Source: Paenibacillus sp. 1_12
GTDB lineage: Bacteria; Bacillota; Bacilli; Paenibacillales; NBRC-103111
NCBI RefSeq assembly: GCF_900114475.1
Contig: NZ_FOTE01000003.1
Coordinates: forward strand, 412,667 to 476,666
Length of the DNA stretch: 64,000 bases
Direction: 5' to 3'
Of the stretch, positions 51,403-60,943 are shown in pieces. A model generated the notes under the pieces. It saw only the letters and a program-made list of their open reading frames with translations. It was not told the origin of the DNA and did not search any database. Both the position numbers and the translations under genes were made by a program. Numbering within the stretch: position 1 is the stretch's first letter; every line of letters begins with the position of its first letter.

Positions 51403-52776
51403 ATGCAGTCTGTCTTACAGAAGTGGAAAGAAAGATTGAAATTGCTGTACCTTCTTCCTTTATCCAACAAATCTTTGAAATACTTCCCCCCAGATTTTAT
51501 TATTCGTGATCCGATTGTATCGATGATTAAGAAGTATCGTCGAAATGGACAGCGCATTGGTATGCTTTTATTTTATTTTGAGGAGTTTCACCACTTATTT
51601 GCTACTCATCCATACCCCTATATTCAAAATTTGCAGAAGCTCGTACGTGAGAAACTGCTTGAAATGCTGCCTCGTTACTTCAAAAGCTCAAACCTTTTAG
51701 GCATTAAACAGTTCGCGAGCGATGACTTTTGCATTTTCATTAAAGAATACCCAGATTTTAGCTTTGATGAATTACAACGTAAAACACTATTGATGCGGCG
51801 GGAGCTCGAGCAGAGCCTGCGTATTCCTACGCGCCCCAACGAGGATGCGATCTATTCCTTTCAAACAGGATGCCATGTCATAGGGATGGATATTGAAAAT
51901 ACGGAAGCCGCAATCCGCAGCTCCTATCATTATGCATTGGCGATAGCAACCCGAAAGCTGCCTTCCCACTTTTCCAAGTCCAGACAAGAGCTTCTCGATA
52001 TTATTGATATGGAAAAAATCACCGTATTGGCTCAGCCGATCATGAGCTTGAACAGCGGTGAGATTTTTGGATGGGAAATATTGACGCGTGGACCGCTGAA
52101 TTCGGTTTTTCATACACCTACAGAGCTTTTTGATTTTGCCTATCAGGCTGACTTGTTATCTAAAATGGAACTTATTGTAATGAAAAAAGCGTTAGAGGAA
52201 ATAAGCAAGCGCTGCATACGCGAACAGGTATTTATTAATGTAACTCCGGTGACCTTATGTCATCCTTTATTTTTGAATCAACTGCTAACGGTTTTATCAG
52301 CATACGATAACATATCTGCATCCCAGATCATATTGGAAATTACGGAGCGCCATTCCATTCGCGATTTTGCTTACATGGGTGCTCTAATGGCCAATTACCG
52401 CTCGCATGGCTTCCGATTTGCTGTTGATGATGCGGGGGCAGGCTACTCGAGTCTGCAATCGATATCCGAGCTCATACCCGACATTATCAAGATCGATAAA
52501 TCAGTTATTCAAAATATCGACCAATTGGTAGTGAAGCAGTCGCTGCTTCGCGCATTACTGTTGTTTGCGGAAAATATTAACTGTCAGGTCATTGCTGAAG
52601 GCGTAGAGAGTCAAGGAGAAGCAGATATTTTGTATAAAATGCATGTACACATGGGTCAAGGATTTTATTTTGCAAGACCTGAACCGATCGTTGCTTATCC
52701 GGAACGCATGCTGCAATGCCGTTCAATTACGGAAAAAATTCAGCAAAACCGACAGATTTGCAGCGTAATAGCATAA
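51403..52776 (+). CDS. EAL-domain c-di-GMP phosphodiesterase with degenerate GGDEF
   Basis: The 457-residue cytosolic protein has a degenerate GGDEF-like domain (about 35-195) in which GGDEF has become ASDDF (105-109), and an EAL domain from about 205. The EAL signature reads E225-I-L; key residues are present: Asn279 (FINVT), Glu312 in EITE, D342-D343 (VDDAGAGYSS), Lys363 (IKIDKS) and Glu399/Glu402 (AEGVE). It should hydrolyse c-di-GMP to pGpG. ATG 51403 follows AGAGGGGG; an in-frame ATG at 51370 has no such site. No transmembrane helix, no REC domain. Confidence 0.87.
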   Translation: MQSVLQKWKERLKLLYLLPLSNKSLKYFPPDFIIRDPIVSMIKKYRRNGQRIGMLLFYFEEFHHLFATHPYPYIQNLQKLVREKLLEMLPRYFKSSNLLGIKQFASDDFCIFIKEYPDFSFDELQRKTLLMRRELEQSLRIPTRPNEDAIYSFQTGCHVIGMDIENTEAAIRSSYHYALAIATRKLPSHFSKSRQELLDIIDMEKITVLAQPIMSLNSGEIFGWEILTRGPLNSVFHTPTELFDFAYQADLLSKMELIVMKKALEEISKRCIREQVFINVTPVTLCHPLFLNQLLTVLSAYDNISASQIILEITERHSIRDFAYMGALMANYRSHGFRFAVDDAGAGYSSLQSISELIPDIIKIDKSVIQNIDQLVVKQSLLRALLLFAENINCQVIAEGVESQGEADILYKMHVHMGQGFYFARPEPIVAYPERMLQCRSITEKIQQNRQICSVIA

Positions 52777-52794
52777 CCATGACTATGAATAGTT

Positions 52795-52837
52795 TGTGAA
52801 TGGTAAGCACTGCTTGCTCATTCACAGGCTCTTTTTT
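52795..52837 (+). terminator. Intrinsic terminator after EAL gene
   Basis: TGTGAATG pairs with CATTCACA, loop includes AAGCA/TGCTT, followed by CTTTTTT. Confidence 0.8.
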
Positions 52838-52894
52838 AATGACGGGGCTTTTTTATTGTGATACGATAGTTATAAAAAAAGGAGTGAGCAGAGA

Positions 52895-54031
52895 ATGAGC
52901 TCCATAGACCACATCCTTGATCGTGCAGTCGCAGGAAACAGAATCAGTCTGGAAGACTGTGTAAACTTATATGAATCTGATCAGATTGAAAAGATGGGCC
53001 ATGCCGCCAATCAGATTATGTTAAAGCACCACCCGGATCCGATCACGACCTTTGTCATCGGCAGAAATATTAACTACACCAACATTTGTGATGTATACTG
53101 TCGTTTTTGTGCCTTTTACCGTGCCCCTGGCTCCACGGAAGGCTACGTGCTGCCTGATGAAACCATTTTCCAAAAGATACAGGAAACACTGGATGTTAGA
53201 GGTACAGAAATATTGATGCAGGGCGGAACGAATCCAAATCTGCCTTTCACTTACTATACAAACCTGCTTCGAGAGATCAAGAAACGTTTCGATATTACGA
53301 TGCATTCCTTCTCTCCTGCCGAAATTATGAAAATGAAGGATGTCTCGGGCGGTCTTACGCTTGAAGAGGTCATTCGTGAGCTGTATGCGGCCGGTTTGGA
53401 CTCATTGCCTGGTGGCGGAGCTGAGATCCTAGATGACCGGACTCGCAGAAAAATCAGTAGGCTGAAGGGCTCCTGGCGTGATTGGATGGACGTTATGGAA
53501 ACAGCGCATCGGATCGGGATGCATTCCACGGCTACTATGGTTATTGGCTTCGGTGAAACGTCTGAGGAGCGCGCTACGCACTTACTGCGTGTTCGTGACG
53601 GACAAGATCTCTGTATCGCCAAGGGTTGGAACACACCGGGATTCCTTGCCTTTATTTCCTGGACATTCCAGCCTGACAACACCAACATGAAGGCGGAGAA
53701 GCTGGGTCCCGAGGCTTACTTGAAAAATCTCGCGATCAGCCGGATCATGCTGGATAATATCCCGAATTTCCAATCGTCATGGGTGACCATGGGGCCAGAG
53801 GTTGGCAAGCAATCGCTCCACTATGGATGTAATGACTTCGGAAGCACCATGATTGAAGAAAATGTCGTGTCTGCGGCGGGGACCACACACAAAGGTAAAA
53901 TCGGATCGACGCTTGATCTGATCCGTCAGGCAGGTAAAATCCCAGCGCAGCGCAATACGAAATATGAGATTCTGCGTATGTTCGATGATGTCAACGAAAA
54001 GATCGATTTTGATTTTGTGATGCAGAACTAA
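52895..54031 (+). CDS. mqnC: Cyclic dehypoxanthinyl futalosine synthase
   Basis: The 378-residue radical SAM enzyme has the cluster motif C65-D-V-Y-C69-R-F-C72 in NYTNICDVYCRFCAFYRAPG. GGTNPNLPFTYYTNLLREIK and LDSLPGGGAEILDDRTR are MqnC-type segments. It cyclises dehypoxanthinyl futalosine in the futalosine route to menaquinone, giving cyclic DHFL. It is a stand-alone gene with AAAGGAGTGA upstream. No mqnA, mqnB, mqnD or mqnE are in the window, so those must lie elsewhere if the pathway operates. Homology to MqnE and CofH is real, but residues and length favour MqnC. Confidence 0.93.
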   Translation: MSSIDHILDRAVAGNRISLEDCVNLYESDQIEKMGHAANQIMLKHHPDPITTFVIGRNINYTNICDVYCRFCAFYRAPGSTEGYVLPDETIFQKIQETLDVRGTEILMQGGTNPNLPFTYYTNLLREIKKRFDITMHSFSPAEIMKMKDVSGGLTLEEVIRELYAAGLDSLPGGGAEILDDRTRRKISRLKGSWRDWMDVMETAHRIGMHSTATMVIGFGETSEERATHLLRVRDGQDLCIAKGWNTPGFLAFISWTFQPDNTNMKAEKLGPEAYLKNLAISRIMLDNIPNFQSSWVTMGPEVGKQSLHYGCNDFGSTMIEENVVSAAGTTHKGKIGSTLDLIRQAGKIPAQRNTKYEILRMFDDVNEKIDFDFVMQN

Positions 54032-54053
54032 AGGGTAATTAGAAAATCAACAT

Positions 54054-54112
54054 TACAACGCTTATCTATATGAATCCACTTGTGGGATGACATATGGATA
54101 AGCGTTGTTTGT
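54054..54112 (+). terminator. Intrinsic terminator after mqnC
   Basis: ACAACGCTTATCTATATG pairs with CATATGGATAAGCGTTGT around a 16-base loop, then a weak TTGT tract. Confidence 0.75.
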
Positions 54113-54267
54113 CGTCTCGCAGAGATATACGAGATGTCTTTTGTCTACACTAAATGATCACCTGTAGCGATATGCCAAATGGTATAATAAGGATAATAAG
54201 GAACAAGAGACGCATTTAATTAAAATAGTACAAGTTTCATTTACGTTAGAGAGGTGCTGAGAAGAAT

Positions 54268-54504
54268 ATGTTTGTTCCTCCGGAACTAAAGATTTTCGGC
54301 ATTTTTGTCGCTATCTTCTTTGTATTTTGGATTGGAGCCGCGTTATTCATGGCAATTGCTCCATATACTTTTTGGAAGATCACACAAAGCTGGAAGGCTT
54401 TAAGGGAGCCACCGAAAGCTTATTTCGTATTGCAAAGAATTATGGGGATATTGTTTGCCACTATTGGCATTTCGTTTTGGATATTTGTTTGGACTAGAGG
54501 ATAA
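54268..54504 (+). CDS. Small two-helix membrane protein
   Basis: The 78-residue protein has two hydrophobic segments: residues about 6-30 (LKIFGIFVAIFFVFWIGAALFMAI) and 55-75 (IMGILFATIGISFWIFVW). The middle has FWKITQSWKALREPPKAY, a W-x2-L-R-E-P motif near the second helix. I do not recognise a function; it resembles small DUF6199-type membrane proteins by size only. GAGGTGCTGAGAAGAAT precedes the ATG, a weaker site. It is monocistronic and followed by a terminator. Confidence 0.6.
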   Translation: MFVPPELKIFGIFVAIFFVFWIGAALFMAIAPYTFWKITQSWKALREPPKAYFVLQRIMGILFATIGISFWIFVWTRG

Positions 54505-54532
54505 TGTGGATAAATGAATATCCCATTGTAAC

Positions 54533-54580
54533 GAAAAAAAGCAACGATCTCCAGATCTAACACTGGAACGTTGCTTTTTT
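54533..54580. terminator. Bidirectional terminator
   Basis: AAAAAAGCAACG..TCCAG pairs with CTGGA..CGTTGCTTTTTT. It ends the small membrane protein gene on + and the GGDEF gene on -. Confidence 0.85.
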
Positions 54581-55667
54581 AACCTGTATATATAATCGTT
54601 TGATTGCGGCCGCTTCTTTTGGCTTCATAGAGAGCTTCATCTGTACCCTTAAACAGCATTTCTTTTGTGATCCCTTTTTGAAAATCATAGACACCGATAC
54701 TGATGGTTACTGCTTGTCCATTCAATTCCTCGTGAGGTTGTGTGGCAATATGTTTTCGGATGTTCTCGAGATTTAACGTAGCTTCCTGCAGATCCATGTC
54801 CGTGAAAATAATTGCGAATTCCTCTCCACCATAGCGGGCAGGGAAATCGTTGAGGGAAACCATCGATTTTATGGTTTGAGCGACCTTTTTCAACACGGCA
54901 TCACCAGCTCGATGGCCAAAGCTATCATTTACTTTTTTAAAATGATCAATATCCAGCAGGGCGAGCTGAAAAGCAAAGTTATAGCGTTCTCCCTGATCGA
55001 TTAGTTTATCTAAATATTCATGAAATGACATATGATTGTAAAGATCGGTTAAGGCATCGGTTTTGGCCAGCTTGTCCATAATGACATTACGAACGAGCAG
55101 ATCTTGACCGGACTCCAAAGATGATTGAAGATGCTTCAATAGCTCCTTGCCGCGGCTCATTATCCCAAGTGCAACCGCCAGCCCTACTAATAATACTCCC
55201 GTTACTGCGATTACATCGGATATGATCCACGTGGTGGTTTGTTGATCCAATACGACATACAGCACATAAAAGCATACCAGACTGAGCAAATATGAGAATA
55301 CCACTTTACTGGTTTGGAAATAAAAGATGGATATTAGAATGGGAAGAAATAAGACCGTCAATAACGAGTTTAAATCAGGAAAAGAGTAGATCAGCCCACT
55401 AGCTACAAAAGCTGCTCCGCAAATGACGATGTAGTCTTTACCTCTGGGTGTCCACTTGTGAACGGCTTCAATAACGAGTAAACCAATGCACAGCCATATC
55501 GTATTCAAGGTTATGATGGGTTCTATAGGAAGGGAATTGGAAAACCAAGCAATAACATCATATATGCACGTAGAGAAGATAGCTAAAGCAATAATTAGCC
55601 AGAAGCCAGTTAATATTTTCCGATTCCATCGTGGTAGATCAATTAATTGGAATAAATCAAAACCCAT
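54579..55667 (-). CDS. GGDEF diguanylate cyclase, membrane-bound
   Basis: The 362-residue protein has about six hydrophobic helices in residues 15-170, a short linker and a C-terminal GGDEF domain (about 200-360). The active-site loop is GGEEF (280-284), with ALLDIDHFKKVND and GHRAGDAVLK typical of active cyclases that make c-di-GMP from GTP. The inhibitory RxxD site five residues before GGEEF reads SLND (271-274), so product inhibition by the I-site is probably lost. The start has GGAGTGACTGTAAAAC upstream on the minus strand. Confidence 0.93.
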   Translation of the reverse strand: MGFDLFQLIDLPRWNRKILTGFWLIIALAIFSTCIYDVIAWFSNSLPIEPIITLNTIWLCIGLLVIEAVHKWTPRGKDYIVICGAAFVASGLIYSFPDLNSLLTVLFLPILISIFYFQTSKVVFSYLLSLVCFYVLYVVLDQQTTTWIISDVIAVTGVLLVGLAVALGIMSRGKELLKHLQSSLESGQDLLVRNVIMDKLAKTDALTDLYNHMSFHEYLDKLIDQGERYNFAFQLALLDIDHFKKVNDSFGHRAGDAVLKKVAQTIKSMVSLNDFPARYGGEEFAIIFTDMDLQEATLNLENIRKHIATQPHEELNGQAVTISIGVYDFQKGITKEMLFKGTDEALYEAKRSGRNQTIIYTG

Positions 55668-55798
55668 GTTTTACAGTCACTCCATTAATTATGCTTTTCT
55701 GATTTCTTAACTATACCATGGGAAATTGTTGTTTGTATATATGCCTGCAAGGGACCATATACTTTAACATGAGAAGTGTAAAGAAAGGAGTGGATGAG

Positions 55799-56710
55799 AT
55801 GAAGCTATTCGCCTTTACCCTTATGCAAACCCCCGATTCATCCATAAATCAGATTGAAAATCGGTTAGCGGCGGCTTTGAAAAAAACATACAAGGAGGAT
55901 GCATCGGTTAAGCTGTCAAGGTACTGTGATTATTCAGTCATTGAAGCAATAGGAAATCAGGTGCGTTTTTCCACAAAGCAGCAATTAGAAGCATTATATC
56001 AGTTAGCTGCTGAGACGGCAGCGGATTGGGTCATTCAAGATGAGGAAGAAAAACGGCTTCGTCAGCTTATTGTCCATGAATTTCAATATGACAAAGCAGA
56101 GGATATCAGAGAAATATTAAGTTATCTTAAGCCGGAGTTGAGCGAGGATCGTCCAGAACAGCTGGAAATGCGGACGCGTCGGAATCTAAAGGTCAGTCAG
56201 CAGCTATTCGCTTTACTTAAGGATAGCAAAGATTTGAATTTGAGCGGTTTCATGCGGTTTCGATTCCATGATTATATGCAGGAGCTGCGCGAAATTGTGG
56301 AATACGCCGTAGATGAGTTTTTAATGGATCGACAATACAAAGAATTTATCTCACTGCTGCAATATTTTGTATATATACAGGAGGCAAAAATACCATTTGC
56401 ACACCTTATACATAAAGGCGGCAATGAGTTTGAACTGCTTAATGATCGAATGGAAAATATTGATACGAGTGAAACGAATGCAACCTTAACGATGGAGCTT
56501 CTGGAGAAAGATGTTAATTTTGAAGATTTGATCGTAAGTACGCTCATTTCCGTTTCTCCGCAGCTGATATATATCCATACCCGAGATCCAGACCAACAAA
56601 TTATACAAACGATCTCACAGATTTTTGAGAATCGTGTTGAACTGTGCGAATATTGCGGATTATGTCATAATCTTGACCGTTTCGCGGTATCGGATTATAA
56701 TAAGAGCTAA
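55799..56710 (+). CDS. ytxC: Sporulation protein YtxC
   Basis: The 303-residue protein matches the YtxC family, hallmarked by the long alpha-helical body with RFRFHDYMQELREIVEYAVDEFLMDRQYKEFI in the middle and a C-terminal CEYCGLC, which could bind metal. In Bacillus it sits directly before thrS, the same order as here. Role in sporulation is suggested by gene name only; no motif gives activity. ATG 55799 has AAAGGAG 8 bp upstream; the ATG at 55718 gives a 27-residue longer form with poor site. Confidence 0.85.
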   Translation: MKLFAFTLMQTPDSSINQIENRLAAALKKTYKEDASVKLSRYCDYSVIEAIGNQVRFSTKQQLEALYQLAAETAADWVIQDEEEKRLRQLIVHEFQYDKAEDIREILSYLKPELSEDRPEQLEMRTRRNLKVSQQLFALLKDSKDLNLSGFMRFRFHDYMQELREIVEYAVDEFLMDRQYKEFISLLQYFVYIQEAKIPFAHLIHKGGNEFELLNDRMENIDTSETNATLTMELLEKDVNFEDLIVSTLISVSPQLIYIHTRDPDQQIIQTISQIFENRVELCEYCGLCHNLDRFAVSDYNKS

Positions 56711-56720
56711 GACTAAAATC

Positions 56721-56989
56721 AAAGACAACGATGTTTGAAGTGCTGTACAGAGATAGGAGACATAGGCTGTAAGCTCCTTCGGTTAACGACATTCATTTAC
56801 CCCTTTGTAGTTGCGATATGGAACACGGACTGATTGCCTATCCGTAAGTAAATGTTGCCGGCTCATTCTCCGTTATTGGATGCTTATGAGGATTCGTTCG
56901 GTTAGTTTACACCTATCGACGAATTGAACTAGGGTGGAACCACGAGATCAAGCGCTCTCGTCCCTTACGGGATATGATGCGCTTTTTTT
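56721..56989 (+). promoter_or_regulatory. T-box leader of thrS with terminator
   Basis: The T-box sequence AGGGTGGAACCACG lies at 56931-56944, after a long structured Stem I region with AGCTCCTTCGG-like loops. The terminator GCGCTCTCGTCCC/GGGATATGATGCGC with seven T runs from 56951 to 56989. Uncharged tRNA (threonyl expected from the downstream gene) should favour the antiterminator. I could not fix the specifier codon by eye. Confidence 0.9.
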
Positions 56990-57010
56990 GTTGTTTAAAT
57001 TTCGGTAAAA

Positions 57011-57122
57011 GCTTACGATGTAAATTTTTCATGAAAACTGGGTAGATGCTTACGAAGTAAGTTTTCTACGAAAACAAAGTAGATGCTTACGAAGTAAATT
57101 TTCTGCGAAAATTTTAGGAGGT
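57011..57122 (+). repeat. Hairpin leader repeat, three tandem units
   Basis: Units start GCTTACGA at 57011, 57048 and 57085 with an exact 37-bp period. Arms vary with compensation: AGTTTTC/GAAAAC in unit 2 becomes AATTTTC/GAAAATT in unit 3. The last merges into TTTAGGAGG, the ribosome-binding site of thrS. It sits after the T-box terminator. Confidence 0.9.
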
Positions 57123-57129
57123 CAAAACA

Positions 57130-59070
57130 ATGGCGGTAAAGGTTACATTTCCTGATGGAGCGGTTAGGGAGTATGAGCAAGGGACTACAATTGAAGAAGT
57201 AGCTGGCTCCATTAGCTCGGGTTTGAAGAAAAATGCAGTGATTGGTAAAATCGATGGCAAATCGGTTGACTTGAATACGCCAATTACGCAGGACGCAGCA
57301 TTGGAAATTATCGTATTAGATAGCGAGAATGGGCTTGAGGTGTACCGTCATAGTACGGCGCATTTGATGGCACAGGCGATCAAACGTATTTATGGCGAAA
57401 AGGCTGTTAAGCTGGGTATCGGTCCTGTAATTGAGGATGGCTTTTACTATGATATTGATTTGGAAACGCCGCTTACTCCGGAGGATTTGACTAAAATCGA
57501 GAAGGAAATGGAAAAGGTAGCTCAGGAAAACTTTCCAATTCGCCGTCGCGAGGTTAGTCGTGAGGAAGCGATTCGTATATTCACGGAAATGGAAGATCCT
57601 TTAAAGCTGGAACTGATCCGTGATTTGCCAGAGGACTCTGTGCTGACGATTTATGATCAGGGTGAGTTTTTTGACTTATGCCGCGGCCCGCATTTGCCTT
57701 CAACCGGTCGTATTAAAGCATTCAAGCTGCTTAGCGTTGCTGGTGCTTACTGGCGTGGTGATGCCAAAAATAAAATGCTGCAGCGTATTTATGGAACAGC
57801 CTTTTTGAAAAAAGCGGATTTGGACGAGCATTTGCATCTGCTGGAGGAAGCAAAGAAGCGTGACCACCGTAAGCTGGGCAAAGAGCTGAAAATGTTCACT
57901 TTTTCACGTGAAGTTGGACAAGGCTTGCCGTTATGGCTGCCTCATGGAGCCAAGCTGCGTCGTACTATGGAGCGCTATATCGTCGATCTGGAAGAGCGTC
58001 TCGGCTACCAGCACGTATACACGCCTGTATTGGCTAATGTAGAGCTTTACAAAACCTCGGGACACTGGGAGCATTACCAGGAAGACATGTTCCCCAAAAT
58101 GATTATGGATAATGAAGAGCTAGTTCTTCGTCCTATGAACTGTCCGCATCATATGATGATCTATAAGAGCGATATGCGCAGCTACCGCGATCTACCGATT
58201 CGTGTAGCCGAGCTTGGCATGATGCATCGTTATGAGATGTCAGGAGCGCTAACTGGTTTACACCGTGTACGTGCGATGAATTTGAATGATGCGCATATTT
58301 TCTGTCGTCCCGATCAGATTAAGGAAGAGTTCAGCCGGGTTATTAATTTGATCCGTCAAGTTTATGAGGATTTTGGTATCAAGGAATACCGCTTCCGCTT
58401 GTCTTACCGTGATCCTAAAGATACGGAAAAATATTTCCCGGATGATGCGATGTGGGAAATGTCCCAACGTATGCTGAAAGAGGTAGTTGAGGAGTTAAAT
58501 ATTCCTTATTTTGAAGCAGAAGGCGAAGCGGCTTTCTACGGACCGAAGGTAGATGTGCAGATCAAGACTGCATTGAAAAAAGAAGAAACTCTCGGAACCG
58601 TTCAGCTTGACTTCCTGCTGCCAGAGCGCTTCCAGCTGGAATATGTCGGTGAAGATGGTCAAAAGCACCGACCAGTCGTTATCCATCGTGGCGTGATTTC
58701 GACTATGGAGCGGATGACGGCGTTCCTGCTTGAGAACTTTGCTGGTGCGTTGCCTACATGGCTTTCACCGGTTCAGGCTAAGGTAATTCCAGTCTCTACA
58801 GCTTTTGAAGATTATGCCAAGAAAGTGGAAGAGCAGCTTCAGCTCGCTGGAGTTCGCGTCGAATCCGATTTGCGTAACGAAAAGCTGGGCTATAAAATCC
58901 GTGAGGCGCAGCTGGAAAAAATCCCTTATATGCTCGTTGTAGGGGAAAATGAAATGAACAATTCCAGTGTCTCCGTCCGTAAACGCGGTGAAGGTGATCT
59001 GGGTGTGCAAAGCTTGGATAGTGTAGTAGACATGATCGAATCAGCCATTCGCAATAAGGTTATTGATTAA
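57130..59070 (+). CDS. thrS: Threonyl-tRNA synthetase
   Basis: The 646-residue enzyme has an N-terminal TGS domain (1-62), the editing domain with HSTAHLMAQ (H-x3-H) and [10 protein letters not shown], a class II catalytic core with motif 2 [19 protein letters not shown] and the zinc ligand NCPHHMMIY, and a C-terminal anticodon-binding domain (from about 540). All motifs are intact, full length. It charges tRNA-Thr in the cytosol. AGGAGG is 7 bp before the ATG, supplied by the repeat array. Expression is under the T-box. Confidence 0.98.
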   Translation: MAVKVTFPDGAVREYEQGTTIEEVAGSISSGLKKNAVIGKIDGKSVDLNTPITQDAALEIIVLDSENGLEVYRHSTAHLMAQAIKRIYGEKAVKLGIGPVIEDGFYYDIDLETPLTPEDLTKIEKEMEKVAQENFPIRRREVSREEAIRIFTEMEDPLKLELIRDLPEDSVLTIYDQGEFFDLCRGPHLPSTGRIKAFKLLSVAGAYWRGDAKNKMLQRIYGTAFLKKADLDEHLHLLEEAKKRDHRKLGKELKMFTFSREVGQGLPLWLPHGAKLRRTMERYIVDLEERLGYQHVYTPVLANVELYKTSGHWEHYQEDMFPKMIMDNEELVLRPMNCPHHMMIYKSDMRSYRDLPIRVAELGMMHRYEMSGALTGLHRVRAMNLNDAHIFCRPDQIKEEFSRVINLIRQVYEDFGIKEYRFRLSYRDPKDTEKYFPDDAMWEMSQRMLKEVVEELNIPYFEAEGEAAFYGPKVDVQIKTALKKEETLGTVQLDFLLPERFQLEYVGEDGQKHRPVVIHRGVISTMERMTAFLLENFAGALPTWLSPVQAKVIPVSTAFEDYAKKVEEQLQLAGVRVESDLRNEKLGYKIREAQLEKIPYMLVVGENEMNNSSVSVRKRGEGDLGVQSLDSVVDMIESAIRNKVID

Positions 59071-59077
59071 TAAAGGT

Positions 59078-59116
59078 AAAACGGACTGTTCCTTAATGGA
59101 GCGGTCCGTTTGTTTG
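59078..59116 (+). terminator. Intrinsic terminator after thrS
   Basis: AAACGGACTG pairs with CGGTCCGTTT, then GTTTGT. Confidence 0.75.
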
Positions 59117-59210
59117 TATGTGAGGGGCTGTGAATGAGCAGTTCATCCTGTGAACTTTTTTACGGAGATATAGGATAGTCAGAATTGAACGCATGCAAGC
59201 TTCAATCTGA

Positions 59211-59963
59211 CTAAACGGTAGCCAATTCTTTTATCCGTTGATGGATGTTGTTGGCTCTATAGAGACCGCCGTGATAGCAAATGACGTTCTCAATTTCATA
59301 TTGAATAAACTTGTGAAGTGATTGTGTGGCTAACTGGATATCAACAGCATGCTCTGGAGTGGGTCCATGCAATTGTCCGTCGATTACGGCCATCGCATCA
59401 GCCGCTATTAAGGTTTTGCTCGGTTTGTGGAACAGGCTAATATGCCCTGGGGTGTGGCCGGGAGTATGGATGACGATAACGCCGCCACCGATAGGCAGCT
59501 CCTGCTCATCCTCTAAGATACAATCAACCTGTGCTTTTGGCGGATTTTCAAGAACGGATCTAAATGCTTTGCGCCATTCTAAGGGTACCTCAGCTGGCAA
59601 GGATGACACAGCGAGCTCAATAGCTTCCGGCGTAATTTTTATTAATTGCTTTTCACCTTGAATATACGGCTGTTCCAGCTTGTTGGCTGAGACGGTAATC
59701 ACTTGTGGGCTGTCCGCCAATATGTTGGCCAAGCTCCCGATATGATCCAGATCCTGATGGGTAATAATGATGTGATTGAGCCGATCCCAAGATACACCGG
59801 CGTTTTCCAAAGCCTCCTGAAATTTGGGCAGCTGTCCAGGATAACCTGTATCTACCAAAATAGCTGATTCATCGTCCCATATTAGTATGGGGTGAATGGT
59901 GTCGAGCTTCCCCATCACTATGGCTGAGATTTCGAGCATCTCTAATCCGGCTGCTATTTTCAT
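59211..59963 (-). CDS. MBL-fold metallo-hydrolase
   Basis: The 250-residue protein has the metallo-beta-lactamase fold: DTGYPGQLPKF near residue 35, the metal motif THQDLDHIG (His-x-Asp-x-Asp-His, the middle His of the usual HxHxDH being Asp), HTPGHTPGHISLF and ADAMAVIDGQ. The final His is in ICYHGG. This HxDxDH subgroup is common in Bacillales; known members have varied substrates such as lactones or phosphodiesters. No signal peptide. GAGGGATTCT precedes the ATG on the minus strand. Confidence 0.88.
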   Translation of the reverse strand: MKIAAGLEMLEISAIVMGKLDTIHPILIWDDESAILVDTGYPGQLPKFQEALENAGVSWDRLNHIIITHQDLDHIGSLANILADSPQVITVSANKLEQPYIQGEKQLIKITPEAIELAVSSLPAEVPLEWRKAFRSVLENPPKAQVDCILEDEQELPIGGGVIVIHTPGHTPGHISLFHKPSKTLIAADAMAVIDGQLHGPTPEHAVDIQLATQSLHKFIQYEIENVICYHGGLYRANNIHQRIKELATV

Positions 59964-60022
59964 AGAATCCCTCTAGACGTTTAATGAAGAACTATGTATT
60001 ATCATAGTAAACGAAAAGAGTA

Positions 60023-60078
60023 TAGTCAATAGTTAAATATTTTATTGTAACATATAAATAAATATTAGTCAATAGTTA
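60023..60078. repeat. Two 13-bp direct repeats in divergent region
   Basis: TAGTCAATAGTTA occurs at 60023-60035 and again at 60066-60078, 43 bp apart, in an AT-rich stretch between the metallo-hydrolase gene (-) and the 3D-domain gene (+). The spacing is close to four helical turns, compatible with an operator. Confidence 0.6.
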
Positions 60079-60200
60079 TAAGGATTCATTTTGGTGATAT
60101 TCCGAGTCCAATGGGTATGTTTTTTCGTGATTTGGACTGCTTGGTATAATTATTTTCCATTTTGGAAAACCTCCTATAGTAAGGGGTGGTATATCCAAGT

Positions 60201-60869
60201 ATGTTACCTAAAGCGGTAAATCATGCAAAATGGATCTGTGTAGCAACAATTATGATGCTACTGATAATGAGCTTCGAGAAGGAAGAGCAAATGGCAGCCT
60301 CGAGTTGGGGAATTGAGCCTTCTGCTGTGCAGAAGATGCTATCGGAAGGTGCTAGTGTTACGTCAATGGTATCAAGAGAGTCATTGCCTGTGAAGGCAGA
60401 ATCGGCCGAGCTTCAAACATCTGAGGTTAAATACGAACGTACAAACAACTATAGCATATTGCCTAATTTGAATCAGGATTTGTCCAAATACACAGCGACA
60501 GAAGTTGTTGCTACGGGCTATTTTGCTGGGAAGGAATCGACGGGGAAAAATCCGGGGCATCCCGAGTATGGGGTAACGTTCTCTGGCTTAAAGGTGCAGC
60601 GCGACAAAAATTCACTCTCAACCATTGCGGCTGATCCGTCCGTATTTCCGATAGGTTCTGTGCTGTACATACCGGGTTACGGATATGGAGTTGTTGCCGA
60701 TACAGGGAGTGCAATTAAAGGTAACCGGATCGATCTTTATTTTGAAACAAAGGACCAGGTTTATAAAGAATGGGGTAAAAAGACGCTGCATGTTTTTGTC
60801 GTTAAAAAAGGTGATGGTAAAATAACGACAGTGATGTGGAATCAACTAGTCAGCGAATTATTGTTATAA
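60201..60869 (+). CDS. 3D-domain protein (YuiC/Sps-like muralytic family)
   Basis: The 222-residue protein has an N-terminal hydrophobic segment (about 10-25) that may be a signal-anchor, a linker, and a C-terminal 3D domain: [64 protein letters not shown]. Its three Asp residues match the DDD signature of YuiC/MltA-like transglycosylase-fold enzymes acting on cell-wall glycan, as in resuscitation or spore germination proteins. ATG 60201 sits about 10 bp after AAGGGGTGG; GTG 60186 is an alternative. Confidence 0.85.
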   Translation: MLPKAVNHAKWICVATIMMLLIMSFEKEEQMAASSWGIEPSAVQKMLSEGASVTSMVSRESLPVKAESAELQTSEVKYERTNNYSILPNLNQDLSKYTATEVVATGYFAGKESTGKNPGHPEYGVTFSGLKVQRDKNSLSTIAADPSVFPIGSVLYIPGYGYGVVADTGSAIKGNRIDLYFETKDQVYKEWGKKTLHVFVVKKGDGKITTVMWNQLVSELLL

Positions 60870-60943
60870 AAATTCAAAAACTTACCAACATAAAAGATTG
60901 CCTTGTTACCCATACTATGGTTTGTACGGGGAGGTGATCATCC

